A stretch of DNA of 64,000 nt from NCBI RefSeq assembly GCF_025399195.1, contig NW_026252122.1, forward strand, positions 124,001-188,000, written 5' to 3'. The stretch is from Umbelopsis ramanniana AG (lineage: Eukaryota; Mucoromycota; Umbelopsidomycetes; Umbelopsidales; Umbelopsidaceae). The position numbers and the translations under genes are program-made. Positions 1 to 10,336 of this stretch are shown one piece after another. A model generated the notes under the pieces. That model was given only the letters and a program-made list of their open reading frames with translations, made no database searches and was not told the DNA's origin. Position 1 is the stretch's first letter. Each line of letters starts with the position of its first letter.

Positions 1-1224
1 CCGGAAAGTTCAGCGACCTCACACTTGAACGCATTCGTTCGTCTCCTGATGTAGGTATCCTTTCTTTTACCGTACTATGGTGTTTTGGACCTTTTTCATT
101 TACCTTGAGGTTCAATAGGTTGCCTATGTCGAGCGGGACTCTATGGTCTATGCCTCTGAGCTTCAACGAAATGCGCCATGGGGCTTGGCCCGTATCTCTC
201 ACAGGGAACCTTTGAGTTTGAAAACATTCTCAAAGTACTCATATGACCCAGAGGGCGGTGAAGGAGTTAAGGTTTATGTTATCGACACCGGTATCAATGT
301 GGAGCATGTTGACTTTAACGGTCGTGCTACATGGGGTGCCACTATTCCCGATAACGATGAGGACGAAGACGGTAATGGGCACGGTTCTCACTGCGCTGGT
401 ACAATTGCTGGCAAACGGTACGGCGTTGCAAAGAAGGCTAACCCAGTGGCTGTCAAGGTGCTTCGCAGTAGTGGCTCAGGTACCATGTCTGACGTAGTCA
501 AGGGCGTTGATTGGTCAGTGGAACAACATAAGCTGGATGAGTCTAAAGCCGCCAAGGCTGGTAAGAAATACAAGGGTGCTGTTGCCAACATGAGTCTTGG
601 TGGTGGCAAGTCAAGAGCTTTGGATGCTGCCGTCGATGGGGTAAGTGATCATTCCTTCATCTCTCTCCAGTGTCTTATTTTATGTTTATGAACCAATTTC
701 GTCGTCTTGTTAGGCTGTGGAAGAAGGCGTTTTCTTTGCCGTCGCTGCTGGTAATGATAACCGTGATGCCTGTGACTACTCTCCAGCTGCATCAGCAAAT
801 GCTCTTACTGTGGGTGCTTCCACCGTGGATGACGATCGCGCGTACTTCTCAAACTACGGCAAGTGCGTTGACGTATTTGCTCCTGGTCTCAACATCCAAA
901 GTATCTACAGAGGTAGTAAATACGCTACTGCCACTTTGAGTGGTACCTCCATGGCATCGTACGTATATTCACAGTAAAACCACCCCCACCCTGCTCCTAA
1001 GCCGAAACATGTGTTAACATCCTTCATCTCTTAGTCCTCATGTTGCCGGTCTTGCAGCTTACTTCCTCAGCTTGAGTGAGGTTGAGTTGACGGCCAAGGA
1101 ACTCAAGGAGAAGATTCTCGAATTAGCCACCGAGGGTGTGTTCGAATCACTTCCCAAGGACACTCCAAACTTGCTCATTTTCAATGATGCCACCACTGAC
1201 GAGGAAGATCAATTGTACAAGTAA
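1..1224 (+). CDS. Subtilisin-family serine protease (S8A, proteinase K/cerevisin-like), 5' truncated by window
   Basis: Secreted or vacuolar endopeptidase. Exons 1-50, 119-640, 714-958 and 1035-1224 join in frame with GT-AG introns. The first coding bases match the end of an inhibitor I9 propeptide (ending DVAYVERD), so the true start lies left of the window. The catalytic triad is visible: Asp in VIDTGIN (codon 284-286), His in GNGHGSHCAG (380-382), and Ser in SGTSMASPH (codon 948-950; this motif is completed by the third splice). The oxyanion region AAGNDN lies just after the second splice. The chain ends 12 residues after NLLIFNDA, as is usual for proteinase K relatives without extra C-terminal domains. 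Whether it is vacuolar (Prb1-like) or secreted cannot be told without the missing signal sequence. Confidence 0.93.
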
Positions 1225-1462
1225 TAGAGAACCCGAACAAGTTGGCCTAATATTACCACAATACTGCTACTCGTACAAGTTACCCATATATAAAGAAAGA
1301 TGTTCCCATCCTATAAGCAAAGCCACCTTTTTCCTTTACTCAATCCACCCACCCTTTCTCGTATCTTTTGCAATGACCATTATCATGGTTTCCAATTTGT
1401 TTTTCTGAAATTGTTTATATATACAATGTTGTTCAAATAGCATTCACATGCCTATAAGTCTA

Positions 1463-2340
1463 TTACAGTTTGTCGACGAGAGAATCCACCATGGCTTTGC
1501 ATTGAGCCTCACTGAGATATTCAGAGTTTTTGATGGCATTGGCAAGAAGAATGGTATATTTTGGTCCTTCAGAGTTGACCCATATCCGTCCGTTCATACC
1601 GACTGCAGTTTCGAATGGAAAATGTTCTCCTAAGAAGCTAAGAATCGGTGTTTCAGGGTTGAGCAGCCTAGTTTGACAAAAGGGAGATGGTACGAATTAG
1701 TATGACATTCATGTTTGCCGTCAGAATAAAGTAGTAATATTACTGTACCTTCGGCAAAGTCCAAGTGAACATTTGATCACAAAACCACCTTTCAGCTCTC
1801 CATATCCGTCTGCTTTTCCTGTGGACGGGTTGAAGCATTGAAGCTCGGCTTCCATATCCTTGTTAGCGAGAATGACTCTGGCATAGACCAAAGTTCCAGG
1901 TATCAAATTTGGCTTGTTCTTCTTCGTTGCTCCTTCAAAAGCAAGAATAGGAAGAATGGCAGATTGGGCTGCTCCAATGTCCACACGATAGTACTCTGCA
2001 AGTCGCGCAACGACGATACCAATAATGGATTCTCCCGTGGCCGCAACGTACTAGATCACAAATGCTGTGCATTAGAACATAGAAGTAGGCACAAATGCGT
2101 ACTAATGTTGGCACTTACTCGTCGCTGATTACTTTCTAACCACCATTTGTTTCCAGTGTCTTGATGCTTCAACACGCCAGCCTTCATCGACACGATATCT
2201 TCTTGGACTTGGGTCAGGCCGGGTCCCAGACGAACAACTGGGGCTTCATCGTCCACTTCCATTTGAGACTTGTCATTCTCATCGGCTGCCGGTATTAAAT
2301 CGCCAGGAAGAACAACTTTAAGTTCGGATGGCATTTTCAA
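1463..2340 (-). CDS. RRP40: Exosome complex RNA-binding subunit Rrp40 (EXOSC3)
   Basis: Cap subunit of the RNA exosome (nuclear and cytoplasmic 3'-5' RNA decay and rRNA processing). Exons (minus strand) 2340-2119, 2050-1749 and 1667-1463 give 242 aa, the usual family size. The order is an N-terminal domain, an S1-like domain after NQRRYVAATGES with the family blocks LAFEGATKKNKPN and ANKDMEAELQC, then a C-terminal KH-like domain with the characteristic GMNGRIWVNSEGP segment (the GxNG motif of Rrp40). The first ATG at 2340 was taken; a second in-frame ATG at 2334 is equally possible. It is divergent from the Gemin5-like gene, with only 127 bp between the start codons, so two RNA-metabolism genes may share a promoter. 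Confidence 0.95.
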
Positions 2341-2467
2341 CTAGATCTAGGAATTACGATTTGAAAATAATAAAAAAAATTATTGTAAGCGTTTTGCTTC
2401 CCAAAATTTCAGTCGCCTCGTTGGAAAGTGACCGCCTTTCTCGGGTTCCTCTTTACCGCCGAACACC
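2341..2467. promoter_or_regulatory. Divergent promoter between RRP40 and the Gemin5-like gene
   Basis: Only 127 bp separates the two start codons, so this interval must carry the 5'UTRs and core promoters of both genes. It includes a short A-run (about 2369-2383). No clear TATA box was seen. Confidence 0.6.
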
Positions 2468-5400
2468 ATGGACAATGTTGCTCGTCCATGCGAGACATTT
2501 CCTTCTGCTCCAAACTGGTTTGGTGCTGCCGTATCCGCCTTCTGCAGTCCCCTTGAGCTGTATGTCTATGCTTCCAGGAATAGGATTATTGCTCTCAACT
2601 CAAACACACTCCGAGTACAGAACTCCTTCATAGCCTCTCAGCATAAGCTGCATGCAATCGCAATACACGGTACGATCTGCGCCACGACAGGACAGGACAA
2701 AGCTGTTCGATGCTGGAACTTGGATAACTGTAAATTAGAAAACGGCCATCTTCGCCACCAGGTAACGAATTGATCTATGTGATATCAGATCTTGACATGT
2801 GAAGCTAATATCCGAACCAGGCAGAAGTCAATGCTCTCTGTTGGGCGAAAAAAGGCACTGTATTGATATCAGGTATGTAGATTACTAGGTTATTTTTTTT
2901 CAAGTGTTCATTATTATCGGCATGGAGTATTTAAAGTTTGTAACGATCCATCCTTTATAGGTGACAAACATGGCCAGTTATCTATCTGGGATAGATCTCA
3001 GGATGTCATTGCGTCTAAAGTTCACATCAACAACACAATTCGAATAATCGGTCAGACAGTGATTGAAGAGGAAGATATAATAGCTGTTGGGTAGGTTAGG
3101 CAGAGGATGAACGTAATTTGCCCTTGGATGGTACTAAATCGTTCTTGATTTAGGTATGCCAATGGTATGATTATCGTTGGCAAGCTAAACAGTTTGCAGC
3201 AATTTGAAATACTATACCGACTGGAACACCAGATTGACGAAATTCAATCATTACGATGGCAACATACTCAACCATTCGAGCAAAACACTAACTGGCCGAA
3301 GCTGGCTTCCGGATCTAGGGATGGATCTCTCGTGATTTGGGATGTACCAAACGAGGACGTCCGTCTAAAAGTGTCACCTCCCAAAGACAAACAGATGACA
3401 AACAATCAACAGTCGCGCGTTTTCACAGTGGTAGCGTGGTCCACTATATTACCTCAGCGTCTCTTCTATTCTTCCTTGAAGTAAGTACGCATGATTGAAG
3501 ATACCAACATCCATCTACAATATCTCACCCTTCTTTCTAGTGGGGACATAATTTACATAGACATAGACAAAGCTGTACCCAAGAGCAACAAATACAAAAG
3601 GTTTACTGAACTGCACTCAAGATCTGTATTTGGGATTGACATAGTGGATGACGGGCGGTTTGCCATCTCGCATTCTATGGATAGATCGGTAAGTCTGTGA
3701 TATCGATCATGATTACGCCTTTATTTCTTTCTCCAATCTTTTTCTCTACCTCCAGGTTGTGAAGTGGGATACAACTCATATAAAGAAAGAGTTTGCAATC
3801 AGAACGATGGGAGGAATACCTTACTCGATGGATATCAGCAAAGAAGATGTAACGAAAATGGCAGTTGCCCTGAGTGACAGTAACATCAAAATATGGAATG
3901 TGCCAATATCCAAGGATGCATTTTCTAGCCTTTCGAATGCTGGAGATTTATACCGCTCTGAAAACATCTGGAAGGGTTTGAAGGGGAAAATTACAAAGGC
4001 AAGTATACGCAGCGTGTGTGGCCGCTGGAAATAAAGTCGCTAATCCTCCCTTCGTTTTACAGCTCAAATGGCACCCACAAAATGAAGGTTCGCTTGTGTT
4101 TGGTACGGAGCACGGATCTGTGAGCTTGATTGACACGTACAGTGGCAAAACTACATCTTTCAAGTCATATCACAAGGGAACTGTATACTCCTTGGACTGG
4201 GTAACGTCCTCAGACGCATTTACGCTAGCTTTGCAAGGAAATGGTTCATCCCAAGGACCTTGGGTGTTAAGCTGTGATGGCCGCTCCGTCTACGTCCACG
4301 ACTCCATGAAGCCTTCTAAGCCTGCTGTCAATATCGATGACGCCTTCAGGGAACAAAACTCTGTTTGGATACAGTCTGTTCAGGTATATATTTCAACGAC
4401 TTTGTATATTTGGCTGGTAGGCATTGACCATTATTTTTTAATAGGAGAAAGGAATATCACGGTGTGATGTTGCAGTGGATAACGATACTGAAATGCTAGC
4501 GCTGGGTAACACTGATGGATCCATTGAAGTGTACAGCTTGAGCAATTTAAAACTTTTGTATACGGCTAACAATCAAACAAAGACAATTAATTGTATGGCT
4601 TGGAAACCCAAGAAAGGTATGTCATAGACTCAATGCCCTGTGCTTCTCCATGATTGAAATTCACCACTGACTTTCATCTAGATGGCCAGCATAGTTATTT
4701 AGCGACTGGCTCTGCTGACACTACTATCTGCGCGCATTACTTGGGCAAGGCAGACAACATCAACAACCTACAAGGTACGTCTAGTCAAGATATCAAACCA
4801 TACATTCCATTTTACTGACTTTTTGCACTCCTTGAATAGATATCCCGCTCCCGGCCACTACCTTTGTGCAGGTCTTCAAGGGCCATTTGGAAGGGATCAC
4901 AGATATTACCTGGCAACCAGGTGAAAATGAAAATAAGCTTGCATCCTCTTCTAGCGACGGAAATATCCTGGTAAGTGTGCACAATACTGCAGAAGAAGGC
5001 AAACGACTTGGAGGCTCATCGATACCCCTGTTTTCAGATTTGGGATCTTGATCGCGAACGACCACTCAATTGTATACCCAGTTTTATACGTGTTTTATCC
5101 TTGTGCTGGAGCCCAACTATACCCTCCACCTTATTTTCTGGTAACGAAGACCACTGCATTCATGTTTGGAAAACGGATGAACTACGCGTTATGGAGGGTA
5201 AGAACATGGTAGTACATTTTGTAGGTCGCATACTGGTACTCAAATATCTTCTTTCTCAAGAAAATGAGCAGGTCATCAAAAAGTCCATAAATAGCGTCAA
5301 TTGGAATCGAAAAATGATTGCAAAGCCATCGAAAAATGGCACTGTAAATGCATCTGAGGTGCGCGACGTCAAATCAGTTCCTGCAAAACGGACAGCCGAT

Positions 5401-6650
5401 CAACAGCAATCTGGACGAGTTACTGCCAATGCAAGAAAGAAGGCAAAAGGTAATGCTGAGAATGGAATTTTCACTCGTTTAGAGGCATCAATACAAAATG
5501 CAAGTCGTATCAGTACGTGCTACGAATGTTTGAAAATTGCCGCTGTGTGCGGGAACTGGGAATCAATCGTGGAAGACATGGAGAAGAAAGCGCTTGATAG
5601 GCTTGGGAATTTGGACACGATAAAGACGAAAGAGACATTGGACGCCTGTATGAAGCAAAGCGACTTAGATACTGCTGGCGACCCATTGTTTTCAGCTCTG
5701 TTTGAGAGTAAAAATCGAGTGCGGGACATGATGGATGAAGAAGGTAGGACGGCTTAAATGAAACCTTTGTTGCATTTATTGATCGGTTTTGACCAATGTC
5801 TTGCAAATAGTTGATACATATAACAAAACCAACACCGGCAAGCAAATATCTGGTGTCACCGATGTAACATCCAAAGCATCATTCGACCCCAGAATACTTC
5901 TCGATGTCATGCGCAACACGAGCGAATCCATTGATGCAAGTGACAGCCGCAACACCATGGTCACTACTGAAGACTGGGTAGCACTGGCACTTGCCCCGAT
6001 GTGTAGGTGGATTACTCTATGACGATTATTTGTAAAATGGATAACTAATGTGTGTTTTGTATCAACAGTCAGTAGGGAGTTGTGGGAAGAAAAAGTTGTA
6101 AGGTTAGCTGCCAAACTGGACATGACCAACAACCCGCATGGGGCTGTGGTCTGCTACCTTGCTGCGTTTCAAGTATATCCAGCCATAGACGTTTATCGAC
6201 GAGCCAAACTGTACAAGTAAGGATATGTTTCACATAACAATGGAGGTTTATTCGTTACTAAACACTGTACTTGTAGAGAGGCCATAGCCCTAGCTAAATT
6301 ACGTTTACCGGAAGGCAGTGACATTATTAGCGAGCTTTTTAACGAATGGGGGGCTTACCTAGAAACCGTATCTCAGTACGAATTTGCCGCAAAATGGTAT
6401 GATATCGCACTCCTGCTTTGGCTGATCTTCCATGTAACTCAGCTAACTCTTTGTCCTCAGCTACTTACAATCGAAACGAGCAGGCTATGGACTCAATGCA
6501 CTCAACGCTCTTGCACGTCCTAATGATGCTGTTGCTCTGTACTGGTCCGCTACCATTGCTTATGCCTTACATGATTCGTCGGCTTCCGAGCGGTTCAATT
6601 TGTGGATAGCCGAGTTGGAAAGACAAACCTCAGAGTCAACGAAAGAATAA
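2468..6650 (+). CDS. Gemin5-like WD40/TPR protein (SMN complex snRNA-binding subunit)
   Basis: Gemin5 recognises pre-snRNAs and delivers them to the SMN complex for Sm-core assembly. Sixteen exons join in frame: 2468-2761, 2821-2872, 2961-3090, 3154-3480, 3541-3688, 3756-3998, 4063-4383, 4445-4616, 4682-4774, 4840-4970, 5038-5197, 5261-5743, 5811-6002, 6069-6216, 6277-6396, 6461-6650, giving 1067 aa. Residues 1 to about 700 are WD40 repeats (GSRDGSLVIWD, SSDGNILIWD, SGNEDHCIHVW), enough for two propellers. A charged linker follows, then a helical TPR-like C-terminus (about 890-1060) resembling the human Gemin5 dimerisation region, e.g. LAPMFSRELWEE, YKEAIALAKLRL and EFAAKCYL. The far C-terminal RNA-binding part of the 1508-aa human protein is missing. 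The intron at 3999-4062 has a GC donor; the one at 5198-5260 is 63 bp and open in frame. Confidence 0.85.
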
Positions 6651-6778
6651 ACACTTTTTGATTCGAAAACATTGCCTTTTACGGACGAAGGTTTCCATAA
6701 CACAACACATCCAACTAAAATCATCACTCTTGGCTTTTCTTTTTTTTCTTCTTGTACAAACTTTTTTATCTTACATAA

Positions 6779-7866
6779 ACTGGGAAAGAAACACTGGACG
6801 GAATAGTTGAAATAGATACGGCCGCTCAGCTCGGTCATGAACTCCAACCCATTGTCATTGTCGAATGTACTCGATTCGCTCCCGCTCCCATTGTGGTTGT
6901 TCGGCGGGAATCTACACCTGATGGTCAACCGCCAGTCATCATAGGTAATGGTGCCTCGCGAGCCTGGGTGCCTGGAATAAACTGAGAAAATTAACTTGAA
7001 ACATTTATTGTCCAGTGAGAGGAGAAGGACTCCCGAACAAAAACCCGGTCATATTGGATCGACGACGTAACAAACTCAAACCGATCATCATCATTGACCA
7101 ACGAGAGGATATGATGTTTTTCGATGGCCCTCCTGGAGATATGATGATGGGAAATCAGCCTCCCATCCTGGATGAAGCGGGAAACCCCATCATGGGCATA
7201 CCCCAAGGGATGGGCTTTGGTGATATGGATGGAAATGGTGGCCTCCCAGGGATGCAAGGCATGCCAGAGCCCACGCCAACGCCAGGAATGAATAACTCAA
7301 ATTTCCCTCGATCAAGCTACTTGCGACGAAAACCACTACGGGTGTTTCCTGCTTTCATGGACGGTGACGATTCTATCACTATTGGCCATCCACCGTCTGA
7401 TTCCGGCAGCACCACATCTTCGTTATCCGATTATTCCAACGAAAACATATATCCCCCTCAATACCATTCAAATTTAGCACCCATACCTGAATCTTACAAT
7501 CAAATGGAACCCAACATGGAATTGAACGGCAATAGGAGAGTGAGGTTTGACGAAGGTCCTCCACAACAACATGTATATGAGCGTGAGCAGTCAGATGACG
7601 AAGGCGCTTACGATGAACCGTATGAGCATTATATGCCTGCTCCAGGCGGTAACAACATGCCTCCACCACCAAATTGGAACTACCCTCCAGAGCAAGACAA
7701 CAGTATGCATATGCCGCAACCCATGCCGCAACCCATGCAACAACGTGCCAGCTTTGATCCAAGCTGGAACCGACCGGTCGTATGGAATGATGAGCCACAG
7801 CAGTTGCCCAATGGTAACTGGCCCATGCCGAAACCACGGTGGCAGCTCAATCATGCTGCAGTATAA
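6779..7866 (+). CDS. Unrecognised Met/Pro/Asn-rich protein, start codon unresolved
   Basis: No known family. Two exons are supported: an open frame from about 6779 to 6944 and 7016-7866, joined over a GT-AG intron (6945-7015). No in-frame ATG exists in the first block, which begins right after a stop at 6776-6778, so a further 5' exon is probably missing; 6779 is only the limit of the open frame. The first in-frame ATG is at 7111. The N-terminal part repeats a short hydrophobic motif after proline (QPIVIVE, APIVVVRR, PPVIIVRG, NPVILDRR, KPIIIIDQR). The C-terminal two thirds is acidic and low-complexity, with Met/Gly/Pro-rich stretches and MPQPMPQPMQQ. It is probably largely disordered after the repeats. 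Function unknown. Confidence 0.6.
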
Positions 7867-8254
7867 TGTCTATTTCATCCTTTGTATTCAATGTTGTTGT
7901 TTTTTTTCTTCGCTATATATCATAATTCACATGGTGGTTATTTTTTGGGACTGTACAATTTTGTTGGACACTAGCTTCATCAATCAGGCTGCTTACTTTT
8001 TGCACTGTGTTGTTTACTAAAATATAAATACATATATATTATAGAAATTGATTATTTTATATCATTTGGATCTATTGCGAGGGGGTTGCGTTGGAGCAAG
8101 ACATTCATTACTTCTTGTAACGAAGCGCGGCTGGAAGGGGTGCTTTGGAAAATTGACTGAGCACGTGATTATTATTTTTGGTGCCAGAATTGCCAGCCCA
8201 GGATATTAGCCTCCATCAACGCCGAAATCGAAGTCTCCCTCTTTTCTAATCCCA
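7867..8254. other. Intergenic, uL23 promoter
   Basis: 388 bp holding the 3'UTR of the Met/Pro-rich gene and the promoter of uL23. A CACGTG E-box sits at 8162-8167, about 90 bp before the uL23 start. Nothing else is recognisable. Confidence 0.4.
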
Positions 8255-9185
8255 ATGGCTCCAGGTACGATATCACTGCGATGAATCTCGTAATAGACGA
8301 CGGATGGATGAGCTTCATGGACAGATGGATGATGTATGATGGATGGCTTTTGCGAAACTCGATAACGTCTTTTCAAGCACGATTCTGCCCACTAAAGCCA
8401 AACTCGACATTATTGTCAGCCCACTGACATTTTACAACATTACCACGATATTGGGTGGCTACACTCCAGTAGCCAACAGTGTTACTCGAAACGACTACAA
8501 TTTCGAAGCCATAACTTCGACTCGACCATGCGTTCGGCAATCAATCGTTATTTTTTTTTTTAAACATTGAGCATGTTTTGGCGAAAAAAAATAATCCTCT
8601 TCCATTCGTCCGTCCGCTCGTTTTATTACTTGTCCCCTTGTTTCTTGTTTCCAGCAATTCACTAATGAGCACACTCGTTTTCTCATCTCACAGTTGCTAA
8701 GAACAAGGCTCTCAATGCCAAGAAGGCTGCCCTTAAGGGTACCCAAGGCAAGGCTCAACGCAAGGTCCGCACCACCACCACCTTCCACTTGCCCAAGACT
8801 CTCAAGCTTGCTCGTGTTCCCAAGTACAGCCGCAAGTCCATCCCCCACGCTCCCCGCATGGACCAGTACCGCGTCATCCGTCAGCCTCTTAACACTGAGA
8901 CTGCCATGAAGAAGCTTGAGGATGATAACACCCTTGTCTTCCTCGTTGATGTCAAGGCCAACAAGAGACAAATCAAGGATGCTGTCAAGAAGCTCTATGA
9001 TGTTGAAGCCGCCAAGATCAACACCCTCATCAGGTATGCCTTGCTTTCATGTGTATCTATCACCTGAAGAGACATAACTAATCTTATTTTCGAATCTTAG
9101 ACCCGATGGTCAGAAGAAGGCTTATGTTCGTTTGACTGCTGATGCCGATGCTCTTGATGTTGCCAACAAGATTGGATTCATCTAA
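8255..9185 (+). CDS. RPL25: 60S ribosomal protein uL23 (L25/L23a)
   Basis: Large-subunit protein at the polypeptide exit tunnel, binding 25S rRNA and serving as the docking site for SRP and other nascent-chain factors. Exons 8255-8264, 8694-9033 and 9101-9185 give 144 aa, close to the 142 aa of yeast L25. Family blocks are clear: basic N-terminus, [39 protein letters not shown] and the C-terminus VANKIGFI. The first exon holds only Met-Ala-Pro plus one base. The first intron is 429 bp, far longer than the 60-75 bp norm here, as is common for first introns of ribosomal protein genes. It is convergent with eS12. Confidence 0.97.
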
Positions 9186-9590
9186 AGCACTCGCCTTTTG
9201 TTGAATACTTGTCATAATACTTCCGCACTTGCAATAAAAAAAACAAGAATGCTTTAGAGAACCCATTTGGGCTCTGTAAAGAGGCTGGGTTCCATTTGCA
9301 ACTACTCATTCAGTTGATGTTCAAAATAATGATTTAACGGTGAAATAAGTGTATCATACGTGAAGGCCTATACGTATATTGGTGCTGATTATGTAGCTCA
9401 TGAATGCAATGTAGTTAAGAAAAGTGTAACGGCCATTATCGCTGTTACTTGAATGTATACAACTCGACGTTTCTAACACTACTCGACCCATTGCATTTAC
9501 TCCATCCACGTTAAAATATGATAGATTTAGGATATTAGACCGATAAACGTCTTTTTATAATTTTATTTTTGTGAAAGAAAACAAAACTTT
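9186..9590. other. Convergent 3' ends of uL23 and eS12
   Basis: 405 bp between two convergent stop codons. AATAAA-like signals occur just after the uL23 stop (about 9232). No ORF or RNA gene recognised. Confidence 0.5.
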
Positions 9591-10172
9591 TTAACGGGTC
9601 TTGAAGTCTGAAAATTCATCAATGTATTAGCGACATGGTGCAGTGGTATATTATAGATCACATAGAATGAATGGTCAACTTACAGTCCAAAAGAACGTTC
9701 ATGGCCTCGGACTCTTCACCGAAGTCCTTGACAACGACGCAGGAGCAAGCAACAACCTTACGGGCGTTACCCTCACGGTCGATCTTGCAGAGACCGGCCC
9801 ATTCACCGAGCTTCTTAGCATCGGAGACCTTGATCAAGTTGATGTTGTGCTCAGCGCAAAGAGCCTCAACGAGCTTGATGTACTCCTTCTCAGTGCAGGT
9901 CTCAACGAGGACAGCAAGGTGAGCTTGACGTCTGAGGGTGAAGGGATGAGTTACAGAAATTGGCAAAGATTGCAGTGGCTCTTGTTTGCATGTAATTACC
10001 TGTCGAGAGCCTTGGCGGCTTCACGGAGACCACGGGCAAGACCATCGTGGACCAAAGCGCGACGAAGAACTTCCTGGAGAGCCTCTTCAACGGACATTTG
10101 TCCTTGGGTGGCATCAGCAGCAACCTCGATTTCTTGGGCGTCAACAGCAACGTGTTCTTCCTCAGCAGACAT
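9591..10172 (-). CDS. RPS12: 40S ribosomal protein eS12
   Basis: Small-subunit beak protein. Exons (minus) 10172-10000, 9931-9684 and 9607-9591 give 145 aa. Conserved blocks include [52 protein letters not shown] and [18 protein letters not shown], and the C-terminus is LLDYFKTR. The last coding exon is only 17 bp. The start was placed at 10172 because the protein then begins MSAEEE, in the usual place relative to the conserved domain. A 5'UTR intron (10336 to 10175) is predicted from a GTGAGT donor and a CAG acceptor two bases before the ATG; it contains a perfect GATGG-type hairpin. Confidence 0.96.
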
Positions 10173-10336
10173 TTCTGAATGACGGTAATTAGGAGTCAGT
10201 AAATTTTTCTTTTGGGAATGCTTCGAATTGCAGTGCTGGCGAACCATGTCTCGTTCCATCCATCCATCTAATAGATGCATCGATCATGGATGGATTGCTG
10301 TGATATTCGCTTGCTGTTGCATATAAAGATACTCAC

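Noticed and set aside
8162-8167. Enrichment of CACGTG across the window
   Set aside because: Only a handful of sites were found while about 15 would be expected by chance for a six-base motif in 64 kb, so there is no overall enrichment.
8265-8693. Possible C/D-box snoRNA in the uL23 intron (ATGATGT near 8331, CTGA near 8426)
   Set aside because: The C box is imperfect, the flanks form no terminal stem and no guide to rRNA could be shown; ribosomal protein introns do host snoRNAs, but the sequence here does not support one.
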